Origin: Sediminibacterium sp.
GTDB taxonomy: Bacteria; Bacteroidota; Bacteroidia; B-17B0; Aurantibacillaceae
NCBI GenBank assembly: GCA_030054095.1
Contig: JASGCO010000013.1
Coordinates: forward strand, 34,008 to 95,129
DNA: 61,122 bases
Direction of reading: 5' to 3'
Part shown: piece after piece, positions 35,394-44,596 of the stretch
How the letters are laid out: every line of letters begins with the position of its first letter
How positions within the stretch are numbered: position 1 is the stretch's first letter
Notes under the pieces: model-generated
Seen by the model: the letters and a program-made list of their open reading frames with translations, nothing else
Databases searched by the model: none
What the model was told of the DNA's origin: nothing
Made by a program: the position numbers and the translations under genes

Positions 35394-36233
35394 CTACTTA
35401 ATGCATTTATCCCTCAGTACCTTTATTTTAGCATTTACGGAGCCAATGATATCCTTTTTACTCACTCCTTCTGCGTTCGCTTTATCAAAATCAGCCTTTA
35501 AAGCTTCCAGTGCCAATCTTATTTCCTTAATATCCTCATTTTGATTAGTGGTTGTTAACAATGTAATAAGATTGGCAAGCGATTCACGCTGTTTCAGTAC
35601 CGATTCCGTTAGTTTATCATTACCAACGCCATAACAACAAGCCACATAAAGCGCTTCAATCCATGTTCCGCTTACTATTAAAGCAGAGGTGGCAGGCCGG
35701 CTATTCGCATTTAACCAATTGTCCGCTTTTTTGAACGCGTTAGCTACGATTTCCAGTGTACTATCTCTATTTTCCTTATTCGCCTCCATACGATCCATCA
35801 TGGTTTGATCAAAAGCGGCACTCACTCCAAGGCTACCTGCCAAACCATTTACACACTTAAGGTATGCCATACTCTCCTGCGTCTGATCGAACGTACTGGC
35901 TATAATCAAATCTGTACCGTAAATACCAAGATTAAGTGCTTTTTTATTTTCAGTGGTATAACTATTCAATCTCAGTGGATCATTTACAAAATCTACGTTG
36001 TATTCTATCTGATTACTCGCTATTAATTCTGCTATTACTTGTTTACCTGGCATGGAGTTAAATACATTTTGAGCACTCAACTGTACCTGCGTTGTTCCGT
36101 CAAATGTTGCTGTATCTGCATCTATTGCCAACTCATCCTTTAATGGCTGGTCTTTACAAGACTGAAACAAAAAAATGATTCCTGTTACATTGATCAACAG
36201 GATAATCCGTTTTAAAAATGAATAGCTTTCCAT
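35394..36233 (-). CDS. Lipoprotein of unknown function
   Basis: The 279-residue form starting at ATG 36233 has a signal peptide with a lipobox (LFQSC), lipid-anchored at Cys26 or nearby; the longer frame to 36275 adds a charged tail in front of the signal, so I reject it. The mature protein is helical and polar, with runs such as SLGVSAAFDQTMMDRMEANKE, TLEIVANAFKKADNW and ESLANLITLLTT. No family recognised. It is 77 bp before the MORN-repeat gene on the same strand and may be independent of it. Confidence 0.72.
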   Translation of the reverse strand: MESYSFLKRIILLINVTGIIFLFQSCKDQPLKDELAIDADTATFDGTTQVQLSAQNVFNSMPGKQVIAELIASNQIEYNVDFVNDPLRLNSYTTENKKALNLGIYGTDLIIASTFDQTQESMAYLKCVNGLAGSLGVSAAFDQTMMDRMEANKENRDSTLEIVANAFKKADNWLNANSRPATSALIVSGTWIEALYVACCYGVGNDKLTESVLKQRESLANLITLLTTTNQNEDIKEIRLALEALKADFDKANAEGVSKKDIIGSVNAKIKVLRDKCIK

Positions 36234-36310
36234 ATTTGGAGTCAAATCGGTTTTAAATATACTCCATTTACGCACATTGACATCATCTTTTACAACAAAT
36301 CTTAGAAAGC

Positions 36311-38044
36311 CTATTTTCTCGTTCCGTTACTATAACTGGTCCGATTTATTTCCTTTCCGTTTTTATCGTAAAAAATCCATTCGCCGTCAGGCACACTTTG
36401 TTTGTGCCCTTTACGCCGGTCATCTACTAACTTGTAATAGGCAATACTTTGCAAACGACCATTTATATAATAACTTTCCGATTTACCATTAAGATTCCCC
36501 TTTTTAAACCGCTGAATCTTATTAATCCCCCCGGTTTCGTAATAATACGTCCAGATACCGGTTTGGTGTCCTTTACGGTATTTTCCTTTGGTATCCACAA
36601 AACTCCCCTTTTCGAACCACAGGGTATAATCACCATGCTTAATACCGTTTACATAATTGCAAAGTTCGCGTTGCTGGCCACTTTCGTACCAATACAGCCA
36701 CTCGCCGTGCTTTTTACCCAAGTCGTTATACTTACCCGAATAGTTAGGCTTCCCGTTAGCGTACCATCCCTGCCATAGCCCCGTTATTACCCCCTGTTTA
36801 AAACTCCCTACATCTTTCTTACCTCCATTTTCCCACCAACTTTGCCATTCTCCTTCCTCCTTCCCTTTCAGATAGCTCCCCTCCTGCAATTTCTTGCCAT
36901 TTTCAAACCACGTTGTCCAAACACCGGTTTTTATTCCTGTTTCATAATTACCCTGCCGCCATTTTTCACCGGTTTTATAATAATAGTCCCAGGTTCCTGC
37001 CTGCTTATCATTCAGGTAATTTCCTTCACTTTCCTTTTTCCCGTTTGTATAAAAATAAGTCCATTTATCTTCCCTTAGATTATTGGTCAATGTCCCGGTC
37101 ATTTCCGGTTTACCATCTTCGCGATAAAATTTCCAAAACCCGCTCTTCATGTTGTTTTCAAAATTTCCTTCACTTTTAAGATTGTGATTAGGGTAATAAC
37201 TGGAATAATAGCCGTTTAGGCGACCATTTTCAAAAACACACTCGTAATCCAGTTCACCGTTGGGATGAAAGAATCGCCATTGCCCATCCTGTAATCCATT
37301 TTTGTAACTCCCAACTGCTCTTACAATGCCATTATCATAATTAGCCGTTACACTTCCGTTTCCGTTTGCAACAAGCTGCTGCCCTTTATTGTTCCATAAA
37401 TCAATCAGATATAAAACACTATCCTTGTACTCTTTAATAAATTTCGGGTTACCAGTTTCGTAAAACTCATCCCAACGCCCACAAGGTTTGTTATTGCAAT
37501 AATGCTGAACCGCCTGCTTTTTACCTGATTTATAGAAACTCTCCACTTCGCCTTCCCGCTTATCTTTCACAAATGTTCCCTTACTCTCCAACTGTCCATT
37601 ATCATAATAGTACACCCATTCCCCTTCTTTTTTCCCTTTCTCAAACGTTTCACGGCTTTTTACCTGACCATTTTCATGGTAAGACGTCCAGATCGAATCC
37701 GCAAAATTATTGGTAAAACGGGTTAACTGGGCTATTTTACCCGTTTTAAAGTAATAGGTATTCCGCCCGTTTTTTTGCCCTCTGAAATACTGTTCAATCG
37801 CTTTAGCGGTCCCATCTTCGTAAAAAAACTGCCATACGCTATCCTCTTTACCGTAATGATAGAATCCCTTTCGGCTTACCTTACCATTTTTATAGTATTC
37901 GTAATGCGGACCATGCGGCATGCCTTTATAATAATCCGTTTCACTTTTAAGGTTCGTTTGCTCAAGGTCATAATATTCTTTTTTGAGCTGTGCTTTCGGA
38001 AACAGTACACACAACAAACATAAACTAATTAATATCAGGCGCAT
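36311..38044 (-). CDS. MORN-variant repeat secreted protein (YwqK-type)
   Basis: The 577-residue protein has a signal peptide (LISLCLLCVLFPKAQ) and then about 22-24 tandem units of roughly 23 residues with the pattern YxxGxxxGxWxxYYxNGKxxxEGxY. These are MORN_2-type repeats of the kind annotated as toxin-antitoxin system YwqK family antitoxin; no toxin gene is adjacent, so that name is not evidence of an antitoxin role. The repeats form an elongated beta structure. The signal peptide places it in the periplasm or at the surface. Function unknown; likely a scaffold or binding surface. Confidence 0.85.
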   Translation of the reverse strand: MRLILISLCLLCVLFPKAQLKKEYYDLEQTNLKSETDYYKGMPHGPHYEYYKNGKVSRKGFYHYGKEDSVWQFFYEDGTAKAIEQYFRGQKNGRNTYYFKTGKIAQLTRFTNNFADSIWTSYHENGQVKSRETFEKGKKEGEWVYYYDNGQLESKGTFVKDKREGEVESFYKSGKKQAVQHYCNNKPCGRWDEFYETGNPKFIKEYKDSVLYLIDLWNNKGQQLVANGNGSVTANYDNGIVRAVGSYKNGLQDGQWRFFHPNGELDYECVFENGRLNGYYSSYYPNHNLKSEGNFENNMKSGFWKFYREDGKPEMTGTLTNNLREDKWTYFYTNGKKESEGNYLNDKQAGTWDYYYKTGEKWRQGNYETGIKTGVWTTWFENGKKLQEGSYLKGKEEGEWQSWWENGGKKDVGSFKQGVITGLWQGWYANGKPNYSGKYNDLGKKHGEWLYWYESGQQRELCNYVNGIKHGDYTLWFEKGSFVDTKGKYRKGHQTGIWTYYYETGGINKIQRFKKGNLNGKSESYYINGRLQSIAYYKLVDDRRKGHKQSVPDGEWIFYDKNGKEINRTSYSNGTRK

Positions 38045-38132
38045 GGTTTAAAATTAGTTCACATAACGTATAAGCATGGAACTGGTTACAAATATTTCTA
38101 ACAACACTAGGTTAACTACCCCTTAATGCCAA

Positions 38133-39110
38133 TTAAAGGCCGTATCCGACAAGCGATCGTACCTGCTTTAATTTTTCGTTCGCGTAAGCCGAAGCCCTGG
38201 CTTCTCCTATTGCCAGTTCCTTTTCAAGCAATTCCGGCTGCTGAATCAGTCTGACATACGCCTCACGCTCTGCCTTAAACTTATCCAATATTAGTTCCAG
38301 CAGCGCCGCTTTGGCATGTCCGTAACCGTATCCCCCACGTATGTAATTTTCACGCATGGTTTGGGTTTGATCCGGATTAGCTAACAAGGCAAATAAATGG
38401 AATACATTACAAGTATCCGGATCTTTAGATTCTTCTAATCCTTTGCTGTCGGTTTCAATTCTGGAAATTACCTTTTTAAGGCTCTTCTCATCCTGAAAAA
38501 TATCTATAAAATTATTCCGGCTCTTCGACATCTTTTGTCCATCCGTTCCGGGAACTGTCATTACTTTGCTATCGGTAATCCCCTCTGGTAAAACAAAAAC
38601 CTCTTGCCCAAACGTATTATTAAACGCTGAAGCTATATCTCTGGTTATTTCAAGATGTTGTAACTGATCTTTACCAACAGGTACCTTATCGGCATCGTAC
38701 AATAGAATATCTGCCGCCATCAGCACAGGATAGGTAAATAATCCCGCATTTACATCGCTTAAGCGTTCACTCTTATCCTTAAAAGAGTGAGCATTTGCCA
38801 GCATAGGGAAAGGCGTAAAACAGTTAAGATACCAGCTCAGTTCGGTTACCTGAGGCACACGACTCTGACGGTAAAACAAATTGCTTTGTGTATCAAAACC
38901 AAACGCGAGCCATGCCGCTGCCACAGCCTTTGTGCTTTCCTTAATTTTTACGGCATCCTTAACACTGGTTAATGTGTGCATATCCGCAATAAAATACAGG
39001 CACGAATTGCCTTGTTGTTTACTTAGTTCAATGGCAGGAAGTATTGCCCCGAGGATATTACCCAAATGCGGGACATTAGTACTCTGAATGCCGGTTAAAA
39101 TTCTTGACAT
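38133..39110 (-). CDS. trpS: Tryptophan--tRNA ligase
   Basis: This is a 325-residue class I aminoacyl-tRNA synthetase charging tRNA-Trp (EC 6.1.1.2). The HIGH-like motif is PHLGNILGA near residue 15 (GIQSTNVPHLGN), the KMSKS motif is DGQKMSKSRNN. In between are FRQ-like YRQSRVPQVTEL and DILLYDADKVPVGKDQLQHLE. Length is normal. A TAATTTTG box lies 5 nt before the ATG, so the transcript may be leaderless. Confidence 0.97.
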   Translation of the reverse strand: MSRILTGIQSTNVPHLGNILGAILPAIELSKQQGNSCLYFIADMHTLTSVKDAVKIKESTKAVAAAWLAFGFDTQSNLFYRQSRVPQVTELSWYLNCFTPFPMLANAHSFKDKSERLSDVNAGLFTYPVLMAADILLYDADKVPVGKDQLQHLEITRDIASAFNNTFGQEVFVLPEGITDSKVMTVPGTDGQKMSKSRNNFIDIFQDEKSLKKVISRIETDSKGLEESKDPDTCNVFHLFALLANPDQTQTMRENYIRGGYGYGHAKAALLELILDKFKAEREAYVRLIQQPELLEKELAIGEARASAYANEKLKQVRSLVGYGL

Positions 39111-39115
39111 GGCTG

Positions 39116-39123
39116 CAAAATTA
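39116..39123 (-). promoter_or_regulatory. TAnnTTTG box 5 nt before trpS start
   Basis: TAATTTTG on the minus strand (39123-39116), exact consensus, followed by CAGCC and then the ATG (39110-39108). The expected transcription start is at or next to the A of ATG. Confidence 0.6.
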
Positions 39124-39165
39124 CATATTCTGACGCATTGTAGCGACAGTAGTTGATAACAATAA

Positions 39166-39196
39166 AAAAGGCCGGCTGTAAAACAACCGGCCTTTT
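39166..39196 (-). terminator. Terminator after the T9SS substrate at 39213
   Basis: AAAAGGCCGG (39166-39175) pairs with CCGGCCTTTT (39187-39196); 10 bp with an 11-nt loop, flanked by A/T tracts. It is 17 bp after the stop of the minus-strand gene. Confidence 0.88.
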
Positions 39197-39212
39197 CATA
39201 ACATTTTTACTA

Positions 39213-40259
39213 TTATTTATTCAGGATCAGACGTTTTACGCTTTTAGCAGCACCATTGTTGATGGTTACAAAATACACACCATTGCTCTGAGCAGATAAG
39301 TCAAGTGTAGTAACATAGCCTAAAGCTGGATTGTGAACTTTCGAAGTAATTGTTCTTCCTACAGCATCAGTTACAGTAATAGTACTTTCGTTAGATAACG
39401 TTGAAACTATATTTACTAATCCCGTGGAAGGATTTGGCAATACTTTAACTGAGTTATCTAACTCTGTATTAGCATTAATACCGGTAACACCTGAACAGTT
39501 CATAATAGGCAATACAAACATACGGTAGAAACCACCTTGCCATGCTGTATTCATGTTTTTCCAAGAGTTATCACTCCATTTTTCCCAGCTATTGTTACCA
39601 GAAACAGAGGCGGTAGCTGTTGCTTCCTGTAAAACTACAGCTGTATCTGTCGCATTTTGATTTGGCAATACTACTGATGCCCAAAATCCATTGGTTGCAG
39701 GCACATTAATTGGTGCTGCAAAATTAAAAGTGGCTAACCCAACCTGAGCAGTACCTACAAAAGACGCCAATACATTGCTCATTGTTAATGCAGCTGTACC
39801 CAAAGCTGCACCTGAACCGGGGCCGGCTGTAAATGTAGAGTTAACATAAATTTTAACCCCAATTGTATTTGTAGCTACACCACCTGTACCTTCTGTTCCG
39901 TTTTTATAAAAACCAACAATTACTCCCGAAACCTGTGGGGCAACCAACGCACTATATGAATTAGCAGCGAAATAAGCGGTTTTTTCCAAATCACCGTAAC
40001 AATTTGAACCAACTACATAACCCGCCTTAGGTGAACAGCCAGGTGTAGTAGTATCGCTGGATGCAGTAGAAAGTGTTAAACCTGTTCCTGTTAAAACAGA
40101 AATTGTATCACAAACTGGCATTGCTATCTTATTAGCTGCCGCAGTATTCTGAGCCGGCATTACCAAATTGATAGTTTTCTCTTTTGCCATTTTCCCTGTC
40201 TGAGCAGAGATCATCAGTGTTGAAGTAACTGCAACTACTGTAAGTAAATTTTTAATCAT
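39213..40259 (-). CDS. Secreted protein with T9SS C-terminal sorting domain
   Basis: The 348-residue protein has a signal peptide (VVAVTSTLMISAQ). The mid part is beta-rich and of unknown family, rich in Ala/Thr/Gly with conserved-looking SCYGDLEKTAYFAANSY-like pieces. The last ~75 residues (VKVLPNPSTGLVNIVS onward, ending KSVKRLILNK) are a T9SS type A sorting domain, so the protein is predicted to be exported by the PorU/PorV system found here. A TAAATTTG box at 40288-40295 precedes it and a terminator follows; monocistronic. Binding or enzymatic role unknown. Confidence 0.88.
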   Translation of the reverse strand: MIKNLLTVVAVTSTLMISAQTGKMAKEKTINLVMPAQNTAAANKIAMPVCDTISVLTGTGLTLSTASSDTTTPGCSPKAGYVVGSNCYGDLEKTAYFAANSYSALVAPQVSGVIVGFYKNGTEGTGGVATNTIGVKIYVNSTFTAGPGSGAALGTAALTMSNVLASFVGTAQVGLATFNFAAPINVPATNGFWASVVLPNQNATDTAVVLQEATATASVSGNNSWEKWSDNSWKNMNTAWQGGFYRMFVLPIMNCSGVTGINANTELDNSVKVLPNPSTGLVNIVSTLSNESTITVTDAVGRTITSKVHNPALGYVTTLDLSAQSNGVYFVTINNGAAKSVKRLILNK

Positions 40260-40287
40260 TTTATTTTTTTTAAATTAGTTGAAGCCG

Positions 40288-40295
40288 CAAATTTA
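40288..40295 (-). promoter_or_regulatory. TAnnTTTG promoter box of the T9SS substrate gene
   Basis: TAAATTTG on the minus strand (40295-40288), exact consensus, 28 nt before ATG 40259; the A-rich leader that follows is typical for strongly translated Bacteroidota genes. Confidence 0.5.
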
Positions 40296-40408
40296 TTGTT
40301 TAATTTAGTTTTTAGGCATTACATTCGTCATTTTAACAAAGCTTTTCATATAAAAATTCATTGAACAACAGTACCTAAATCGATATTATTCCTTTACTTT
40401 TACGCCGC

Positions 40409-41164
40409 ATGATTAAAATTTCAATCGTTAATTACTATAATACACTTCCCTTTCGTTGGGCACTAAAGAACAGTTCACTGCTTCAACAGATAAATTTACA
40501 GGAAGACATCCCCAGTAATTGCGCTCAGAAGTTAAAAAAACAGGAGGTTGATCTGGCTCTGGTACCGGTAGCTATTTTACCCGAATTGAATGCATTCGAC
40601 ATTGTGAGTAATTATTGTATTGGTGCCACAGGTCGGGTAGATAGCGTTAAATTATACGCCCAGGTTCCGCTGCATCAAATAGAAACCATTGTTTTAGACT
40701 ACCAATCCCGCTCATCAGTTACCTTAACCAGAATTTTGTCTAAGGAATTTTGGAATATTGATCCTGTTTATAAAGCCGCTTCTCCGGGATTCGAAAACCA
40801 TATTAAAGGAACAGAAGCCGTAGTTATCATTGGCGACAGAACCTTTGAACAAAACGGGCAGCACCGTTACGAATGGGATCTGGCAGAAGAATGGCAAAAA
40901 TTTACCGGCCTTCCGTTTGTTTTTGCCGCCTGGGTAAGCAATGGAGCCTCCTTTCCTTCTGGCTTTTTAAACGAATTTGATTCAGTTCTTAAATACGGCG
41001 TGGAGCACATTCCTGATGCTATTGCCGGCATGCCTTCTACTTCAATAAAGAATATAAATCCGATAGACTACCTCACTCAACGTATTAGTTACCCTTTAAC
41101 GGTTCAAAAAAGACAAGGTATGGCTTTATTTTTGGACAAAATACAACAGCTGGCCCCACTTTAA
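40409..41164 (+). CDS. mqnA: Chorismate dehydratase MqnA (futalosine menaquinone pathway)
   Basis: This 251-residue protein with a periplasmic-binding-protein-like fold makes 3-enolpyruvoyl-benzoate from chorismate (EC 4.2.1.151). The start IKISIVNYYNTLPFRWAL is typical (SxVxYxNxxPF). It also shows DLALVPVAILPEL, NYCIGATGRVDSVKLYA, LDYQSRSSVTL and GLPFVFAAWV. The presence of mqnA means menaquinone is made through futalosine rather than the classical Men route, unless both exist. A TACTTTTA box ends 6 nt before the ATG. Confidence 0.92.
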   Translation: MIKISIVNYYNTLPFRWALKNSSLLQQINLQEDIPSNCAQKLKKQEVDLALVPVAILPELNAFDIVSNYCIGATGRVDSVKLYAQVPLHQIETIVLDYQSRSSVTLTRILSKEFWNIDPVYKAASPGFENHIKGTEAVVIIGDRTFEQNGQHRYEWDLAEEWQKFTGLPFVFAAWVSNGASFPSGFLNEFDSVLKYGVEHIPDAIAGMPSTSIKNINPIDYLTQRISYPLTVQKRQGMALFLDKIQQLAPL

Positions 41165-41290
41165 CCGATTACGCTTTTACTGTAACTTACTATCACAAGC
41201 AAGGTAAGTACTAGTTAATTTCTTATGACCTCACTTCCGTCTTCTTAAAATTCCGTGTGAAACTCCTATCTTTATAAAAAAATTTAATGT

Positions 41291-41731
41291 ATGACTATAG
41301 AAGAACGCATTAACGGCGACATTAAAACGGCAATGCTGGCAAAGGATGCCGGACGTCTAGAAGCATTGCGCGCTATAAAATCGGCTGTGCTTTTATTAAA
41401 AACATCACCCGAAGGATTAACAGAAGACAGTGCCTTAAAGGCCATTCAGAAAGAAGTAAAGAAACGGAAAGAAACAGCCGAATTATACGTTAATCAGGGG
41501 CGTCAGGATCTGGCCGATGTGGAACACTTTCAGGCAACTGTGCTGGAAGAATACCTGCCAAAACAAATGAGCGAGGATGAAATAAAAACGGAGCTCCAAA
41601 AAATAATTGCATCTGTTGGCGCTACCTCTGCGGCCGATATGGGAAAAGTAATGGGAGCCGCATCTAAGGCTTTGGCCGGAAAAGCGGATAACAAAATAGT
41701 ATCTGTACTCGTAAAACAATTACTCGGCTGA
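41291..41731 (+). CDS. yqeY: GatB/YqeY domain protein
   Basis: The 146-residue, mostly helical YqeY family protein resembles the C-terminal tRNA-binding domain of GatB. The start TIEERINGDIKTAMLAKD, then LEALRAIKSAV, ALKAIQKEVKKRKETAELY and EEYLPKQMSEDE are family features. A role in tRNA-dependent amidation or other tRNA interaction is suspected, not shown. A TATCTTTA box lies just upstream and the next gene is 45 bp downstream. Confidence 0.92.
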   Translation: MTIEERINGDIKTAMLAKDAGRLEALRAIKSAVLLLKTSPEGLTEDSALKAIQKEVKKRKETAELYVNQGRQDLADVEHFQATVLEEYLPKQMSEDEIKTELQKIIASVGATSAADMGKVMGAASKALAGKADNKIVSVLVKQLLG

Positions 41732-41776
41732 TTTTGACGGATACCCTATCACATTGTATATAATAGTGGCGGTAAG

Positions 41777-42331
41777 ATGAAACCCTTAACCGCCCTTATT
41801 ACCTTATTAGTTATCCCGGTGATGTTATCTGCACAACCGGAAGATCAGGATTACACACTCGATACACCGCGTGACTATACGAGTCACCCAGCACGGAACG
41901 CGCACTACATAGAAATTCTGGGCAACGGGGATTTGTTTTCTGTCAATTTCGACCGCATCTTTTTTTACAGCAAAAAAGTAAAGTACAGTGCGCGCCTTGG
42001 TGGCAGCTTAATTCCGAATCACATTCACCTCGAACCCAGTTTGGTTATGGAACAAAACCTTATCTTTTTCGACGGGCCGCACCACTTTGAAACGGGCCCT
42101 GGTATCAGTTGGTTCAGAAGAAAAACTACCAATGCCTGTGCATTGGGTAGCCCCCCTCAATGGCAGAATAGTCTGTTTGGCATGATGCGCTTTGGCTACC
42201 GGCTTCAAAAACAAGAGGAAGGTTTCTTTATGCGCCTTGGCCTAACCCCCATATTATTTAGCAGAAACAGTTGCGAAACAAACTATACACTAAAATTTTG
42301 GGGAGGAGCCGCTTTTGGGGTAAGTTTTTAG
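41777..42331 (+). CDS. Small predicted outer-membrane or periplasmic protein
   Basis: The 184-residue protein has a signal peptide ending MLSAQ, then a sequence of alternating strands (HYIEILGNGDLFSVNFDRIFF, YSARLGGSLIP, FMRLGLTPILFS) ending in a typical terminal aromatic strand (GGAAFGVSF). This suggests a small beta-barrel of about 8 strands. No family recognised. It lies 45 bp after yqeY on the same strand. Confidence 0.7.
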   Translation: MKPLTALITLLVIPVMLSAQPEDQDYTLDTPRDYTSHPARNAHYIEILGNGDLFSVNFDRIFFYSKKVKYSARLGGSLIPNHIHLEPSLVMEQNLIFFDGPHHFETGPGISWFRRKTTNACALGSPPQWQNSLFGMMRFGYRLQKQEEGFFMRLGLTPILFSRNSCETNYTLKFWGGAAFGVSF

Positions 42332-42414
42332 GCGCGCGCCCTAAGCGGCTCAATATCCGGTTGCGAAGAACTGCATTAAGAACTGATGAATTGGGTAAAT
42401 AATAAGAAATAATT

Positions 42415-42445
42415 TTTGGAGGTGCCATATATACCCTTATTTTTG
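42415..42445 (+). promoter_or_regulatory. Full Bacteroidota promoter of the E2 acyltransferase gene
   Basis: TTTG (42415-42418), 19-nt spacer, TATTTTTG (42438-42445). Both elements and spacing fit the Bacteroidota sigma-A consensus; the ATG is at 42465, 19 nt further. Confidence 0.78.
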
Positions 42446-42464
42446 TAACGCTTAAAAAATACGC

Positions 42465-43814
42465 ATGGCAAATTTTGATTTAATAATGCCTAAAATGGGC
42501 GAAAGTGTGGCCGAAGCTACTATTATCAAGTGGACAAAGAACGAAGGTGACTTTGTTAAAACCGATGAAACTGTACTGGAAATTGCAACCGATAAAGTAG
42601 ATAGTGAAATTCCGTCTCCATTTGAAGGAACTCTGGTTAAAAAATTATTCAAAGAAGGAGAGGTGGTTCAGGTTGGTGCCGTTATTGCGGTAATTTCAAG
42701 TGATGCCGCCGCTACTGTATCAACTCCCGCCAGCACAAGTCCTGTAAAAGCGGAAAGTGCAACGGCTGCCGTTGCTGAACAGAAAACAGAAAAAGCTACA
42801 GCAGTTGTCAGTGATTTTAGCGGAGCTTCTAAGTTTTACTCGCCTTTGGTTAAAACAATTGCCAAAGAAGAGGGTATTAGTTTAGCGGAACTCGAAAGTT
42901 TAGCTGGCAGTGGTCAAAACGGTCGTGTTACCAAATCAGATATTTTAGCGTATTTGCCAAACCGAAATAAAAATGGGGCCACTACGGCTTCCTCAGAAAG
43001 TAAAGCAAGTACCGGCACTCAGGAAACTGTAAAAACAGGGAATGTAAGCGTAGCGGATAACACCGTTTTAGTGCAACGCCCGGCTGTTTCTGTAGGAGCT
43101 GGTGACGAAATTATTGAAATGGATCGCATGCGTAAAATCATTTCCGATCACATGGTAATGAGTAAACACGTGTCACCACATGTTACTTCATTTGTTGAAG
43201 CCGATGTTACAAACCTGGTGATGTGGCGCGATAAAGCGAAAAAAGAATTTGAAAAACGCGAGGGAGAGAAATTAACCTTTACGCCGTTGTTTATAGAAGC
43301 CGTGGCAAAAGCCATCAAAGATTTCCCTATGATTAACGTTTCCGTAGATCAAACGGGTACTAAAATTATAAAACGTAAAAACATTAATATTGGTATGGCA
43401 GCCGCTTTACCTAGCGGAAACCTTATTGTTCCGGTTATTAAAAATGCCGACGAAAAAAATCTGTTGGGCATTACCAAAGCGGTGAACGATTTAGCTACCC
43501 GCGCACGCGCCAATAAACTGGCTCCAGACGAAATTCAGGGAGGAACCTTCACACTTACCAACGTGGGAAATTTTGGAAATGTAATGGGTACGCCAATTAT
43601 TAACCAGCCTCAGGTAGCCATTATGGCCGTGGGAACTATAAAAAAGAAACCTGCCGTTATTGAAACCCCACAAGGTGATGTTATTGGTATCCGTCATTTT
43701 ATGTTCCTTAGTTTAAGTTACGACCACCGGGTTGTTGACGGGTCATTAGGCGGTAGTTTCCTTCGGAAAGTGGCCGATTACCTCGAAGCTTGGGATTTAA
43801 ACCGACCAGTATAA
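42465..43814 (+). CDS. Dihydrolipoamide acyltransferase E2 component of a 2-oxo acid dehydrogenase complex
   Basis: The 449-residue E2 subunit forms the core of a pyruvate, 2-oxoglutarate or branched-chain dehydrogenase complex. The lipoyl domain is residues 1-78, with lipoyl-Lys44 in EIATDKVDSE. An Ala/Thr-rich linker leads to the E1/E3-binding domain at about 125-170 (SPLVKTIAKEEGISLAEL, GRVTKSDILAYL). The catalytic domain (about 215-449) ends in SYDHRVVDGSLGG with the active His and Asp. The single lipoyl domain and IDMDRMRKII-like sequence resemble branched-chain E2 (BkdB) or a general E2; E1/E3 genes are not in this window, so the substrate is not settled. Confidence 0.92.
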   Translation: MANFDLIMPKMGESVAEATIIKWTKNEGDFVKTDETVLEIATDKVDSEIPSPFEGTLVKKLFKEGEVVQVGAVIAVISSDAAATVSTPASTSPVKAESATAAVAEQKTEKATAVVSDFSGASKFYSPLVKTIAKEEGISLAELESLAGSGQNGRVTKSDILAYLPNRNKNGATTASSESKASTGTQETVKTGNVSVADNTVLVQRPAVSVGAGDEIIEMDRMRKIISDHMVMSKHVSPHVTSFVEADVTNLVMWRDKAKKEFEKREGEKLTFTPLFIEAVAKAIKDFPMINVSVDQTGTKIIKRKNINIGMAAALPSGNLIVPVIKNADEKNLLGITKAVNDLATRARANKLAPDEIQGGTFTLTNVGNFGNVMGTPIINQPQVAIMAVGTIKKKPAVIETPQGDVIGIRHFMFLSLSYDHRVVDGSLGGSFLRKVADYLEAWDLNRPV

Positions 43815-43846
43815 TCGGATATTTGTTATATTAAAAAGCATAAGTG

Positions 43847-43874
43847 AAAGGGAATTTTTTAATTCCCTTTTTTT
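43847..43874 (+). terminator. Terminator of the E2 gene
   Basis: AAAGGGAATT (43847-43856) pairs with AATTCCCTTT (43861-43870); TTTT loop and a following T-run. It sits between convergent genes (next gene ends at 43889 on the minus strand) and could serve both. Confidence 0.9.
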
Positions 43875-43888
43875 ACTATAACCTTTTC

Positions 43889-44596
43889 CTACTTCTTCAG
43901 TTTCTCCAGAAATGCCAGTACCTCATCTCTGTAACTGGCGCCAATCGGTATCTCCTGCCCTGCTACTTCAATATCATTTAGTGTAAAAGCGGTTATTTTG
44001 GTTACGTTAATAATAAATGAACGGTGAATTCTTAAAAAAAGAAGTGGGTCTAACTCGGTTTCTATATCACTGATTTTATACTTAGATGTAATGTAGCGAT
44101 CGGACAACGTGATTTTGATATAGTCCTTTAAACTCTCGATGTACAAAATATCTTTAAGGAGCACCTTATGGTTCTTGATGCCAGAACGTATAAAAATAAA
44201 TTCCTCCCTACCTTCTGAATACCCCAGTGGGGCTACCTTCTGTGTTTCCTCCAGAAATTTATCAATAGACTTAAAAAAACGTTCGAAGGTGATTGGCTTC
44301 AATAAATAGTCCACCACCCGTAAATCGTAACTCTCCAGTGCATAATCGCGGTAAGCTGTGGTTAATATGGTTTTAGGCGGATTCTTAAGATTTTTAAGAA
44401 ACTCTATCCCTGTTATATCCGGCATTTTTATATCTAAAAATAATAAGTCCACCTGCTGAGTGCTGATAATTTCAAAAGCTTTCAGTGCTGTTTGACAAGT
44501 AGCTATTACTTCCAGCTTTTCCAGTTTGGCAATATGCTTTTCTATTAACCGGATAGCCAACGGTTCGTCATCTACGATAAGACATTTAAACTTCAT
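43889..44596 (-). CDS. LytTR-family DNA-binding response regulator
   Basis: The 235-residue protein has a CheY-like receiver domain (residues 1-120) with VDDEP and phosphoacceptor Asp55 in FLDIKMPD and Thr/Lys at TTAYRDYAL and LLKPI, followed by a LytTR domain (about 135-235) with FIRSGIKNHKVLLKDILYIES and HRSFIINVTKITAF. It pairs with the sensor kinase gene, overlapping it by 11 bp, and probably controls the divergent TonB-type receptor operon (inference from position). Confidence 0.94.
   Translation of the reverse strand: MKFKCLIVDDEPLAIRLIEKHIAKLEKLEVIATCQTALKAFEIISTQQVDLLFLDIKMPDITGIEFLKNLKNPPKTILTTAYRDYALESYDLRVVDYLLKPITFERFFKSIDKFLEETQKVAPLGYSEGREEFIFIRSGIKNHKVLLKDILYIESLKDYIKITLSDRYITSKYKISDIETELDPLLFLRIHRSFIINVTKITAFTLNDIEVAGQEIPIGASYRDEVLAFLEKLKK

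Noticed and set aside
36311..38044. Toxin-antitoxin role for the MORN-repeat protein
   Set aside because: No toxin gene nearby, a signal peptide is present, and the antitoxin name comes only from family labels.
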